In this document: positions 33,791-42,271 of the stretch, in pieces
Layout: each line of letters opens with the position of its first letter
Numbering within the stretch: the first letter of the stretch is position 1
NCBI GenBank assembly: GCA_963575745.1
Contig: CAUYUJ010004769.1
Coordinates: forward strand, 406,912 to 455,411
Direction of reading: 5' to 3'
DNA from: Prorocentrum cordatum
Taxonomy: Eukaryota; Sar; Dinophyceae; Prorocentrales; Prorocentraceae
DNA length: 48,500 nt
Position numbers and translations under genes: made by a program
Notes under the pieces: model-generated
The model's input: the letters and a program-made list of their open reading frames with translations, nothing else
The model's database searches: none
What the model was told of the DNA's origin: nothing

Positions 33791-33844
33791 GAATCCGGGG
33801 CGCGCTCGACTCCGAGAGAGCCGCCCCCCCTGACTTCAGCCAGC

Positions 33845-33958
33845 CTTCCGGAGCTTCAGCACAATCGTGTCCGTCTTCACGGCCCGCCTGCAGGCCGCGG
33901 TGTCGACGGCGTGGCAGAGGTTCGGGATCTTGAACCAGTGCTGCTTGCCTCCCAAAGG
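33845..33958 (-). CDS. CACYBP: CacyBP/SIP-like protein, CS-domain exon (C-terminal half of CS)
   Basis: Thirty-eight codons, almost all ending in G or C. The read begins PLGGKQHWFKIPNL and ends AVKTDTIVLKLRK. The G-K-x-x-x-F/M-x-I start, the V-K-T-D-T turn and the closing I-V-L-x-L-R-K strand are diagnostic of CS domains of the CacyBP/SGT1 group. The acceptor CCACCGCAG lies immediately above 33958. The donor is AAG followed by GC at 33844-33843; without splicing the frame meets TGA three codons later, so an intron is needed. Both ends are phase 0, and the product joins to the next exon as LRK-GLQW, matching the family's CS-to-SGS junction. About 16 residues of CS (one or two strands) that should precede this exon were not found between it and 39201. 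Confidence 0.8.
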
Positions 33959-34389
33959 CTGCGGTGGCCGGCGGCGCGCAAGGAAGGCGCGGCTCGAGTC
34001 GTGCGCGAAACACATACAAAACGACGCCAAGATCGGGACAAAATCGGATCGGGATAAAGCGAAATCTCTGAGAATCGGCGGGTTTGGAGGACGTATTGGG
34101 CGCCGCGGCCGCTCCACTGGAGCGATTTATCCCGATCCTGGCCCTGTTTTAAGATATCCGTCCGTACCCGCGGCCTCGCGGGCCCGGTCCCTGCAACGCG
34201 ACCCCGCGGATGGGGGACGTCTGTTTCGCGGACGCCCCGCGCGGCACGCATCCGCGCGGCCGCGCACCTGCACGAGCATTGCCAGCCCAGCATCCAGACC
34301 GCGAGGGCCCGGGAACGGAGCGGTCGGCATCGGATCGGAAAGTCTCGGGGGAAAGCAAGCCTGCCTCGCCTTTGGGCCACCCTCGCTTC

Positions 34390-34600
34390 CAAGAGACCCC
34401 AAACGATGCCAAGTCGGATCGAATCGGATCGACCAATCGAATCGGGCTGCTCCGCATCGGAATCGGCATCGAATCGGAGCGGCCGCGCCAGGATGCACAA
34501 ACAGCGCCATGCAGGCACCCAGGCCGCGTCGGAGATCGCCGGAGCAGCGGAAGCAACTCGCATGCGGCCGGCCAGAACCGATGCCGGACGGGATCGATCG
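34390..34600 (+). repeat. ATCGGATCGG-rich repeat, copy 2
   Basis: Shares motif order with 25250-25460 and lies in an intron of the CacyBP-like gene. The neighbouring stretch 34020-34160 resembles 38250-38390 more loosely (GGAGGACGTATTGGGCGCCG against GGAGGATGCATCGGGCGCAG). Confidence 0.45.
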
Positions 34601-34996
34601 GATCGGGGCCGGCCCCGAATGTCGGGAGCGGCCAAGAGGGGGGTGTCCAAGAGGGGGGGTGCAAATCATGGCCGGCGGCATGTGCGCGGCCCAGCGGGGA
34701 AGCCGGGAACGTGATGGAATAAGAAGAGGCGCCATGAAATCTGGGGAGATATCATGGCCCCCGCCGTGATATCCCCCCCCCCTAGTCATCACCCCCCTCT
34801 TTTCCGCCCCCGAGAATGGGGGCATCTCGTGGCCTTGGCTGGGCGCGGTTGGATAAAATGGCCGGGGCGGGCCCTGGATCGGGGCCGCTTCTGTCCTGCT
34901 GGGGGGGAGGGCACCTGTGGGCGCTGGCAGAGGGAGAGGGGAGGGGGGGAGGAGGAGCTAGGTGAGCTCGCGTCATATCTGACGTCCTGCCCCTCC

Positions 34997-35034
34997 CTCC
35001 TCCCATCGTTCGTCGTCGTCGTCGTCGTCGCCGT

Positions 35035-35068
<34 letters not shown>

Positions 35069-35070
35069 GC

Positions 35071-35108
<38 letters not shown>

Positions 35109-35142
35109 GTCGTCGTCGTTCGTCGTCGCACGTCGGTCGCCG

Positions 35143-35176
<34 letters not shown>

Positions 35177-35520
35177 GCGTCGTCGTCGTTGGTCGTCGTC
35201 GTCCGTCGTTCGTCGTCGGCCGCCCCGCCGGCCGTCGCTGGTCGTCGTCCGCCGTCGTTCGTCGTTCGTCGTTCGTCAACGTGATTGCGTCGGTCATCGG
35301 TCATCGTTGGTCGTCGCTGGTCGTCGTCGTCCGCCGTCGTTCGTCGTTGGTCGTTGGTCGCCGTCGTCGGTGGTCGTTGGTCGCCGTCGTCCGCCGTCGC
35401 CGTCGTCGGTGGTTGTTGGTCGCCGTCGTCCGCCGTCGCTCGTCGTCGTCGTCGTTGTACGTCGGTCATCGGTCGTCGTTGGTCGTCGCTGGTCGTCGTC
35501 GTCCGCCGTCGTTCGTCGTC
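34997..35520 (+). repeat. (CGT)n imperfect microsatellite, 520 bp
   Basis: CGTCGT runs with periodic CGTTCGTCGTTGGTCGTCG and CGCCGTCGTCGGTGGTCG variants. Longer units (for example GTTGGTCGCCGTCGTCCGCC) repeat within it, suggesting unequal exchange. Intronic. Confidence 0.9.
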
Positions 35521-35545
35521 CAGATTCCCAGCAGCGCAGCACGCC

Positions 35546-35616
35546 CTGCGCCCTGCGTGCGGACCGCCCGTCGTCGGTGCCGAGGATCTGCGCGAAGAGG
35601 CTGCGGGCGACCGGTG
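35546..35616 (-). CDS. GC3-rich open segment, possible exon
   Basis: Minus-strand frame PVARSLFAQILGTDDGRSAR with nearly all codons ending in G or C, as in the CacyBP-like exons. A CCCTGCAG acceptor stands right above 35616, and GGC-GTGCTG near 35546 could be a donor. It lies inside the 5.2-kb intron region but does not resemble the missing CS strand. It could be an alternative exon, or coincidence next to the (CGT)n tract. Confidence 0.18.
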
Positions 35617-36002
35617 CTGCAGGGCCGAGGTGTACGAGTTGGCGGGGGGGAGGCTTCTTGAAACAGAGGAGGAAAAGGTACCCATACCTCGACCCCCCCC
35701 TCGTTTTCCCCTTGCTGGGCCTCCTGGGCCTCCGTTGTCACCACCGCTGGATTCGCCTCGAAGTCCTGGTCAGAACGCACCCCAGGAGAGTTCTGGGTAG
35801 TGGCGGTATCGGTACCTTTTGGTTTCCTCATTATAGAGAGCCCACAAAAAACGTATGCGCCCAACCACGCACATGAAGATTGCCCCCCAAGTCCGCGAGA
35901 CCCGCCGCGTGATGCGACCGCTCGCGCAAGGCGCACTCTCGAAACAGACGTCGATTCGTGAAAATGTACGTCCTTCTTGCGCTTCCTGATCTTAGAATGT
36001 GG

Positions 36003-36066
36003 CTGCTTCTTAGAAGGCGCCGGCCCTGTCATAGAGAAGGCCCGCGCCTTCTACGAAGCAGGGGTG
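36003..36066. mobile_element. Foldback element family L, copy 2
   Basis: GCTTCTTAGAAGGCGCCGGC, ATAGAGAAGG and CGCGCCTTCTACGAAGCAGG match copy 1, including the GGGGTGCATCCAATGAGCC continuation. Intronic. Confidence 0.8.
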
Positions 36067-36255
36067 CATCCAATGAGCCTCGCGCCGTGCTGGGACGGGC
36101 CCGGGGGGGGGGGGGACTGGCGAGGGCCCCCAGGAGGGGCAGGAGACAGAACTCCCGTCATAATGTTTTCACGGCGCAGACGGGGCACGGCGTCGTCTGG
36201 GGGTGGCATCCTCGAGGGCCCCCGTCGCGCCACGCCGCCCTACACGAACCCCCCC

Positions 36256-36461
36256 CTAGGATCGGGTCGGGCGAAAGGGGGGGATAGCAAAGGGGGGGTT
36301 TGAGAATCAGCTCATGTAGCTGATTTTCCCGGCGCCTCTGGGGGCCGGAGGCGGCTATGTATCGAGGAACGGGCCCCTCGGTGAGGCCGAAACCAGCTGC
36401 ATGCAGCAAATTTCGTAACCCCCCCTTTCCCAATCCCCCCCTTTCGTCCGACCCGATAGGA
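36256..36461. mobile_element. Foldback element family K, copy 2
   Basis: CTAGGATCGGGTCGGGCGAA at the left against CCTATCGGGTCGGACGAAAG read from the right, each followed by GGGGGGG blocks with ATAGC or ATTGG spacers. Compact form of copy 1; intronic. Confidence 0.8.
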
Positions 36462-36618
36462 GGCCGCCAGAGGGCCCACAGGAGGCCTCCGGAGGCCCCC
36501 GGGGCAGGCCTCGGCAGGCTCCCGCCACGCCTGCCCGAAGAGCGCAAGAGAGGATCCCGTGGCGTGCCAAAGGGACCTTCCGGATGGCCCCCGGGGCGGC
36601 CCAGAGGCCTTCCAGAAG

Positions 36619-36780
36619 TGAAGGGGCCCCAGGACACACAAATAAATACACACAAATAAAATGTTTACCTATATTTTCCCATATTTTCTGGGTATTTGTC
36701 TCCCCGCCCAATTCTTTTTTTTCCCATATTTTCTGGGGGATCGACGATTAATTGTGTCTGTGTGTTTCCTTCCCTCCTGA
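36619..36780 (+). mobile_element. Dispersed repeat family E, copy 4
   Basis: Contains GTGAAGGGGCCCCAGGACAC, two CCCATATTTTCTGGG blocks, GGATCGACGATTAATTGTGT and a CTTCCCTCCTGA end. Intronic in the CacyBP-like gene. Confidence 0.75.
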
Positions 36781-36938
36781 AGAAGGGGAGCCACACGGCC
36801 GTGCCTGCGCGGCCGCTCCGCTGCGGCATCCGTCGCGAACTGGAGGCTCGCACTGAGAGAAAGGAGGCTGGAGAGGGAAGATTGCTTGCGGGTGAAGAGG
36901 GCAGCTTCGATGGAGCGGGGTAGTTCCTTGGCTCCTCG

Positions 36939-38246
36939 ATGAGCACACGTCCCATAGGCGATAAGCCGCCCAACTACAACAACCGCCACTCTGTGGCGGC
37001 ATCCAACATTCATGTTCCGCGTCGTCGTAGCCATCGCACCTCACCCCTGCGCACCTCCGCTGCTAATGATGAGAAGCACGCCGCGCGGTCTGAAGTGGCA
37101 CTCCATGCACTGGCAGCGGCTTGTTTATTCGAGCTTGTATGCGAAGAGGAGGGAAAACGCGACATTGAGAAAGCGTAACAACCTAACAATCGCCCCATTG
37201 ATGATTTCGTTTAGGTATGTATGCTCTTGTGCCTTGAACTATTGCCCCAGCGTGCACGCGCTGGCGGCAGCGCTTACGGCCTAGCCTGTAACAAGAAAGG
37301 GCGCATCTTCCCGGCGCATCGGCTGCAATGTGCAGAAAGAATTTCGAACAAAAGCCATGGACCACAACATCTTGCGTGGAGGTGCATTGAAGGCAGCCAC
37401 TGGTTCCCCAGTGCTTCGCGGAGGAAACAAACTTCACGCGCAAGGTAGAGAAAACGACAGAGGGCAACAACCTGGGGGAGGGCGGGGGACGGGAAGGAGA
37501 AAGACAGTACTATAAATGATATAGCTGCCACTGGTATCATACCACTGCGTCTCTGCGGGTGGTCTATGACGACAGAAGAGGAGGTAAGATTACCAGCGTG
37601 GATTTGGTTTGCATGCGAACCTGGTCGCATAATTGTGGCACTGTCCAGGGCCCGAAATGGCCGTGACCCCAAAGAGCCAATGCTCGAAACAACCCACTCA
37701 AGCAACGCCAGGACATGACACCACGAGATTCCGCCGCCCAACGGCACAATAATTGTATCGCAAACCGCCTGCTCAGGAATTAGCTACAAAACAATCCCCT
37801 CAGTGGGACGTCCACAACTGGCTAAAACAGTTGCTGAGCCTCCTCTGATGACGTCACGAGGCTTGCCCATGTGGGCATGTCCCCGTGGATTGCTGATCAT
37901 GCGGCTCCAAGGCCAAATACTAATGAATTCGTGGTTGCTCTCTGTGGATCGGTTTGTCCACATGCGCGTGAATGTACACTCGCGAACTCTACTGAATCAT
38001 GTTCAGACGGCAAGTGTAGACTTTGAGAAACGACCGCCGGGCGATACAAGCGATCCAACTTACCGCGACGTAACCAACGCAATGATTCATGCCCCACCAA
38101 CTGCCCCGAACCTAATAGATCGGCCTCCATCGCCGATTCACCAAGATGGGGAATGCGGGTTCTCCGAGTCGATCCGCGCCGCCGAAAAACCGGGACGCGG
38201 CGCGGCATCCGGCCCCACGAACTCGGACCCCTTTTCCCGGAGATAA
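36939..38246 (+). pseudogene. Protein-like plus-strand frame broken by stops
   Basis: One plus-strand frame is unusually free of stops for 436 codons, broken only at 37179, about 37212, 37446 and 37728. The stretches between look protein-like: SAANDEKHAARSEVALHALA near 37.1 kb, MTTEEEVRLPAWIWFACEPG at 37566, and HMRVNVHSRTLLNHVQTASV near 37.97 kb. I recognise no domain. Base composition is lower in GC than the flanks. It lies inside an intron of the minus-strand CacyBP-like gene, so a decayed transposon or retrocopied gene is the simplest reading. A 157-codon minus-strand frame (37274-37747) is also open there, which weakens the case. Confidence 0.22.
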
Positions 38247-38462
38247 GATCAAACCGAAAGAAGGAACACATCGGACTGGGACATATCGGGGATCATTGGG
38301 ATCCGGCGGTTCTGGAGGATGCATCGGGCGCAGCGGCGCCCGGCAATACCCGATCATCCCCAGACGCCTGCAGGCGTCGCGCCCCCACCGCAATCTACTG
38401 CGTGACGTATTCAATCATGTACATTAAGTGACAAGAGGAGCTGGTCCACGATACGATGGCTG

Positions 38463-38795
38463 ATGACAACTCACACTGCGCCAAAAGTTGCACGAGCTAT
38501 ATGTGAAGCGCGCGCGTTGCGCGACTTCCAGGACAGCAACAGAAGGGCGAAGACTGAGGCCCCAGCCTCGAAGAGGACATGGAGGTGGGGAAGAAGGCAA
38601 GAAAAACGACGGAAGACAGGCCGAAACATTGACGCGACAGCAGCAGTGAGACGGTGGAAGGAAGAAGGGGGTCACAACGAAACAGGCAGGATGAGGAGGG
38701 AAGGTGCCAATCATTTCCCACTGGCAAGCTGGACAAACAACGCGGCCCGCGCCATGTCGCTGTGGCGCTCTGGAGAACCAGCTACTCATAGCTAA
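38463..38795 (+). CDS. Open frame, 110 aa, unidentified
   Basis: ATG-initiated plus-strand frame, same phase as the broken frame at 36939-38246. The product is basic and rich in Arg, Lys and Trp (KVARAICEARALRDFQDSNR near the start, NHFPLASWTNNAARAMSLWR near the end). No domain recognised. It ends just before element F4. It may be the continuation of the same decayed coding sequence, or chance. Confidence 0.15.
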   Translation: MTTHTAPKVARAICEARALRDFQDSNRRAKTEAPASKRTWRWGRRQEKRRKTGRNIDATAAVRRWKEEGGHNETGRMRREGANHFPLASWTNNAARAMSLWRSGEPATHS

Positions 38796-38884
38796 TGCAA
38801 AAAGCAAGCAAGGCCGAGCTGGCCCGCCAAGTGCTCCGCTTCCTTCCCGCACATTGCAGCACAAGTGCACACGGAGTGGACTTC

Positions 38885-39113
38885 TAGAGGCCTCCTAGGT
38901 GGGATCGGAGGATCGCGCCGCATCGCCGATACATCGCCAATACATCGGCGATGCATCGGCGATGCACTGGCGATGCATCGTCGACGTCGGCGGTGCATCG
39001 GCGATGTCGATGTGAAGCAAATCGGGCTGCACATCGAGCCGCGTCGGCGATGCATCGGCGATGCGGCGCGATCCTCCGACCCCATCTACTCGAACCCCAT
39101 CTGGGAGGCCTAG
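38885..39113 (+). mobile_element. Foldback element family F, copy 4
   Basis: Ends TAGAGGCCTCCTAGGTGGGA and CATCTGGGAGGCCTAGAA, with the same internal 11-bp units and the central AAATCGGGCTGCACATCGAG shared with copies 2 and 3. It lies 88 bp downstream of the donor of the 39201-39252 exon. Confidence 0.8.
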
Positions 39114-39200
39114 AACGTCCGAGCGACGGCAGGGCCAGCAAGACGAATCGGATGGGGCGAGGCCGCGACAAGGGGCAGGCAACTGGGGTGGAGCCGGGGC

Positions 39201-39252
39201 CTCGTCCGGCAGGGCCTTGGCCCCGTCGAAGGAGATGTAGATGCTGACCTCT
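39201..39252 (-). CDS. CACYBP: CacyBP/SIP-like protein, CS-domain exon (first recognised exon)
   Basis: This 52-bp segment encodes EVSIYISFDGAKALPDE, which fits the early beta strands of a CS (p23-like) domain: alternating V-x-I-x-I residues, then a short loop ending in L/V-P-x-E. Nearly every codon ends in G or C, unlike the DNA around it. The acceptor is a pyrimidine-rich stretch ending CCGCAG just above 39252; the first base completes a codon begun in an earlier exon. The donor is GAG followed by GC at 39200-39199, in phase 0. CS domains of this family bind Hsp90, Siah-1 or Skp1-type partners in cytosol and nucleus. The link to the downstream exons rests on domain order, strand, codon bias and phase. 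The family match is good for so short a piece; an unrelated CS protein remains possible. Confidence 0.65.
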
Positions 39253-39342
39253 CTGCGGAAGGGTGCGCGGAGAGCGGAGGATCCCACCAACAGTTTGGGA
39301 CTGTTAGATCTCAAGAGGAAGGTCCTGATGCATTTGGGGCGC

Positions 39343-39460
39343 GAGGACGAAAAATGAAACATACTCAAAACATATTCCAAAATTGTCAACAAAAAAAAAA
39401 CAGACTATTGTTTGACTATTTTTGGATATTCCTCCTGTAGAGGGACGGGCCCGACTTAAG
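39343..39460 (+). mobile_element. Foldback element family B, copy 3 (left end missing)
   Basis: It begins within the element at GAGGACGAAAAATG and ends with the typical CTGTAGAGGGACGGGCCCGA right end. The left inverted repeat is absent. It lies about 90 bp above the first recognised CacyBP-like exon. Confidence 0.6.
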
Positions 39461-39816
39461 TTTATGTGAATATGTGTTCCCCTCGATACGCAAGGATGCG
39501 CGAAGGCCGCTGCCGTGTCGAAGTCTCCGCCCTCGTCGGGCGGACGACTGTACCACTCTCGGCGGCGAACCAAGGCTGCAGTTTGGACGCCTGGAATGGG
39601 GACGGACAAAAATTGGCACAATGCCCAACAACAAATGTTGTCCCAAACCAACAGCGGCCGCAGTTGGGCAGGCGGCCTTCTGTCTCAAATGGACACAAGC
39701 CGCGGCGGCGCGGACAGCGAGTCCTGCTCAAAATGAACAGGAACAGGAACAGGAAATGGAGGAGGAGGAGGAGAAGGAGGAGGAAAACGAACCAGGGCTG
39801 CATGTCGGCCCCAACC

Positions 39817-39965
39817 TTAAAGTCGGGCCCGTCCCTCTACAGGAGGACTATCCAAAAATAGTCAACTATGTTATGAATATGTTTTGGCCATTTTGGATTC
39901 TGTTTTGAGTCTGTTTTTTTTTTCCGTCGAAAGCCCCCCCCGTAGGGAGACACGCCCGATTTTTT
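39817..39965 (-). mobile_element. Foldback element family B, copy 4
   Basis: Reverse-oriented copy: it opens CTTAAAGTCGGGCCCGTCCC and closes CGTAGGGAGACACGCCCGAT. It is separated from copy 5 by only a few bases, so two copies lie in opposite orientation end to end. Confidence 0.65.
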
Positions 39966-39967
39966 CG

Positions 39968-40130
39968 TAAGTCGGGCGTGTCCCCCTACAGGGGGATTTC
40001 CGACGAAAAGCTCAAACAAACAAACTACCAAAATACGCCAAAAGGGTCCACAATAACTCAAACAATAGTCCCCACTCTATGTTTTGACTATTTTTGAATA
40101 TCCCCCCTGTAGAGGGACGGCCCCGACTTA
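39968..40130 (+). mobile_element. Foldback element family B, copy 5 (intact)
   Basis: Opens TAAGTCGGGCGTGTCCCCCT and closes CTGTAGAGGGACGGCCCCGA. Ends and length match copy 2; the interior has diverged but keeps the ACTATGTTTTGACTATTTTT motif. Confidence 0.75.
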
Positions 40131-40245
40131 AACTTTGTCTTGCTTTGCCAGGAGGGCCTCCCCGCCGCGGGGCCCGCGGCCCCGCCTGCCCCAGGAGGCG
40201 CCGGGAAGCCAATCAACGGGTCGGCGCGGCGTTCGGCGTGCATCG

Positions 40246-40454
40246 GTGAAGGGGCCCTGGGACACGCAGATCGATAGTCACAAATAACAGGATCCCCGAT
40301 ATCCTCCCACAATTTCTGGGTTCTTGTCTCCCCCCCGCACTTCTCATACCTCCCCATATTTTCTGGGTTCTTGTCTTCCCCCCCACTGCCCATAGCTTCC
40401 CACTCTCTCCTGGGGGTCGACGATTCATTGTGTCTGTGTTCTTTCCCCTCCTGA
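40246..40454 (+). mobile_element. Dispersed repeat family E, copy 5
   Basis: Longer than its relatives because the block TTTCTGGGTTCTTGTCTCCC is tandemly duplicated. Ends GTCGACGATTCATTGTGTCT and CCCCTCCTGA, directly followed by element O1. Confidence 0.7.
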
Positions 40455-40634
40455 ATCGGATCGGCGGACATCGGCAGCCACGCCGGGAGAAGTCGCATCG
40501 GCAGACAAATCGGCAGGCCAATGGGCCTCCCATTGGGGGATCGGGATCCCAATATCGGAATCCGCAATCGAACCGGATCGGGAATCGGAGGCCATCGAAA
40601 TCGCATCGAATCGAACCGGAGGAATCGAAATGAG
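40453..40634 (+). mobile_element. Dispersed repeat family O, copy 1
   Basis: About 180 bp shared with 43672-43850: TCGGCAGCCACGCCGGGAGA, GGCCTCCCATTGGGG, ATCCCAATATCGGAA, CGGAGGCCATCGAAATCG, CCGGAGGAATCG. Rich in GAATCGGA/ATCGAAT. Starts exactly at the end of element E5. Confidence 0.75.
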
Positions 40635-40661
40635 TCCCTCTTCCCCGGGGGGCCACGGAAG

Positions 40662-40850
40662 TCCCTCAGGGATCTGCTGACCCGGATCAATCCAGACTCG
40701 GGCCAGCCAGGCCTTGCAGCATCCTGCAGGATCATGCACCCAAACCCAGGCCAATATGCGAGAAACCCTGCAAGATCCTGCAGGATCCTGCACCCAGACC
40801 CAGGTCAGTACGACCCTGGCCCTGCAGGATCCTGCAAGATCCAGCGCTCT
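40662..40850 (+). repeat. Repeat family I: CTGCAGGATCCTGCA units
   Basis: Opens CTGCTGACCCGGATCAATCC. Then a unit of about 57 bp containing TGCAGGATCCTGCA and CACCCAGACCCAGG recurs about three times (40713-40850). The GACCCGG-plus-GGATCCTGC sequence recurs at 48140-48203 and 48400-48500. Frames through it repeat WVQDPAGSC-like peptides; not thought to be coding. Confidence 0.65.
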
Positions 40851-40887
40851 GGCTGACCAACGTCTGCCTTGACACCCGTCTCCCGAG

Positions 40888-40960
40888 TCAGGTCGGGCAT
40901 GTCCTCCTGCAGGCGGAGACTGGACGAAAAAACAAACAACATTCAAAATATTTCTTCTTT
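40888..40960 (+). mobile_element. Foldback element family B, copy 6 (left half only)
   Basis: AGGTCGGGCATGTCCTCCTG and GGACGAAAAAACAAACAAC are the left end. The element is cut off where element M2 begins at about 40966. Right-end relics reading GTCTGAGTAGTCCCCGTCTG occur at 41135-41193 and again at 41361-41405 around element E6. Confidence 0.5.
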
Positions 40961-40965
40961 AAACT

Positions 40966-41097
40966 GGCCATCGCTCGGACGTCCATTCTCTGTGTTTTTG
41001 TTGTCGATTTCGTGCGTGGCTTGTTCGCCAAATGATCAAGGATGCTCCCCGATGGTCCTCGCCGAAGGAAGATTGCACACGTCCAAGCCATGCCAAG
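40966..41097. mobile_element. Foldback element family M, copy 2
   Basis: GGCCATCGCTCGGACGTCCA to ACACGTCCAAGCCATGCC, with the same internal GCCAAATGATCAAGGATGC. It cuts off the left half of a B element. Confidence 0.8.
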
Positions 41098-41211
41098 TAA
41101 AAAGGGAACAAACAAAATCGTGCCCCGACTTATTTTTTTGATTATGTCTGAGTAGTCCCCGTCTGGCGCTCTGGCTGACCCCCGCTCGCCATCGACCCCC
41201 AGTGAAGGGGC

Positions 41212-41360
41212 CCTGGGGCACAAACATGAATACACACAAATAATAACAGGATCCCGCACATGCTCTATGTTTGTCCTGGGTTTCCGCCTTCCCCCCCCCA
41301 CTTCCCATAATTCCCTATATGTTCTGGGGAGTCGACGATTACTTGTGTCTTTGTGTTTTT
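41212..41360 (+). mobile_element. Dispersed repeat family E, copy 6
   Basis: Contains GTGAAGGGGCCCTGGGGCAC, ATGAATACACACAAATAATA and AGTCGACGATTACTTGTGTC. On each side stands a copy of a ~45-bp sequence ending TCTGGC(G/A)CTCTGGCTGACC, as if the element had inserted and duplicated its surroundings, or arrived by recombination. Confidence 0.65.
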
Positions 41361-41469
41361 GGACTATGTTTGAGTACTCCCCGTCTGGCACTCTGGCTGA
41401 CCCCCGCGGCGAGCTCAGGCCTGGCCCGACGCTGCACCCCTTGGACGCGGAAACCTGGGCCCCAGTTTC

Positions 41470-41862
41470 CCTCCTCCCCCTCCTCCTCCCCCTCCTCCTC
41501 CTCCTCCCTCCTCCTCCTCCTCCTCCCCTCCTCCTCCTCCTCCTCCTCCCCCTCCTCCTCCTCCTCCTCCTCCTCCTCCCCCTCCTCCTCCTCCTCCTCC
41601 CCCTCCTCCTCCTCCTCCCCTCCCCCCCCTCCTCCTCTCCCTCCCCTCCTCCTCCTCCTCCTCCTCCTCCTCCTCCTCCTCCTCCTCCCACTCCTCCCTC
41701 CTCCTCCTCCCCCTCCCCCTCCTCCTCCTCCTCCTCCTCCTCCTCCTCCTCCTCCTCCTCCTCCCCCTCCCCCTCCCCCTCCTCCTCCTCCTCCCCCTCC
41801 CCTCCTCCTCCTCCTCCTCCTCCTCCTCCTCCTCCTCCTCCTCCTCCTCCTCCTCCTCCATC
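41470..41862 (+). repeat. (CTC)n / CCCCTC microsatellite, 390 bp
   Basis: CTC runs punctuated by CCCCTC. Open frames up to 495 codons across it (poly-Pro/Ser/Leu one way, poly-Glu/Gly the other) are artefacts of the repeat. Confidence 0.95.
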
Positions 41863-42087
41863 GACCCCCTCCTGATCTCGGGCCTCGAGCCCCCACCCTC
41901 TCTCCCCAGAGCCGGCGCGCCGCCCCCCGCCTCGCAGCGCCCACTCCAAGGGGGGGCGGGCGGGGGGGGGGGGGAAGCGCGAGAGCGAAGGCCCCCCTCG
42001 GGAGGCGGCGGGGCCCCCCAGAAGCCCTCCGGCCTTCGGAGAGGCCTCCCAGACGAGCGCGCTCCACTCCTCGCAAAGTGACTGCTT

Positions 42088-42216
42088 GCCGTCGCTCGCA
42101 CTTCCATTTCCCGTGCATGCTTCGGATTCGCGCGTGTTCTTTTTTGCTCGATGGCCCAGGATGGTCCTCGAGGGTCCTCGCCGAAGAGAAAAGCACACGT
42201 CCGAGCGATGCCAAGT
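42088..42216. mobile_element. Foldback element family M, copy 3
   Basis: GCCGTCGCTCGCACTTCC to ACACGTCCGAGCGATGCCAA. It sits after the left end of a T element and is flanked by an 87-bp direct duplication (42001-42087 and 42219-42305). Confidence 0.75.
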
Positions 42217-42271
42217 CGGGAGGCGGCAGGCCCCTCAGAAGCCCTCCGGCCTTCGGAGAGGCCTCCCAGAC

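Larger units (their letters stand above)
31321..33844 (-). other. Intron of the CacyBP-like gene, 2.5 kb
   Basis: A GC donor (AAG then GCTGGC, at 33844-33843) and a GAGCAG acceptor (31322-31321) bound this intron. It holds a (CTC)n tract (33660-33790), a short direct repeat (33334 and 33544), elements E3 (32716-32889), U3 (32518-32681) and A2 (31463-31619), and about 600 bp near 31.9-32.5 kb with mixed base composition. In that stretch short open frames run on both strands, but none is recognisable. Confidence 0.65.
33959..39200 (-). other. Intron(s) of the CacyBP-like gene, 5.2 kb
   Basis: This interval separates two CS-domain exons and should hide at least one more exon of about 48 bp, not identified. 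It carries elements F4 (38885-39113), E4 (36619-36780), K2 (36256-36461) and L2 (36003-36066), a long (CGT)n tract at 34997-35520 and GATCGG-rich DNA at 34020-34640. Two plus-strand open stretches (36939-38246, 38463-38795) are listed separately. The ends are a GC donor next to 39201 and the CCACCGCAG acceptor next to 33958. Confidence 0.6.

Noticed and set aside
23720-35790. Similar short W-x-R-L-E-x-L reads near 23.75, 30.86 and 35.75 kb
   Set aside because: Similarity covers only about 30 bp, orientation differs, and flanks do not align; too short to call a family.
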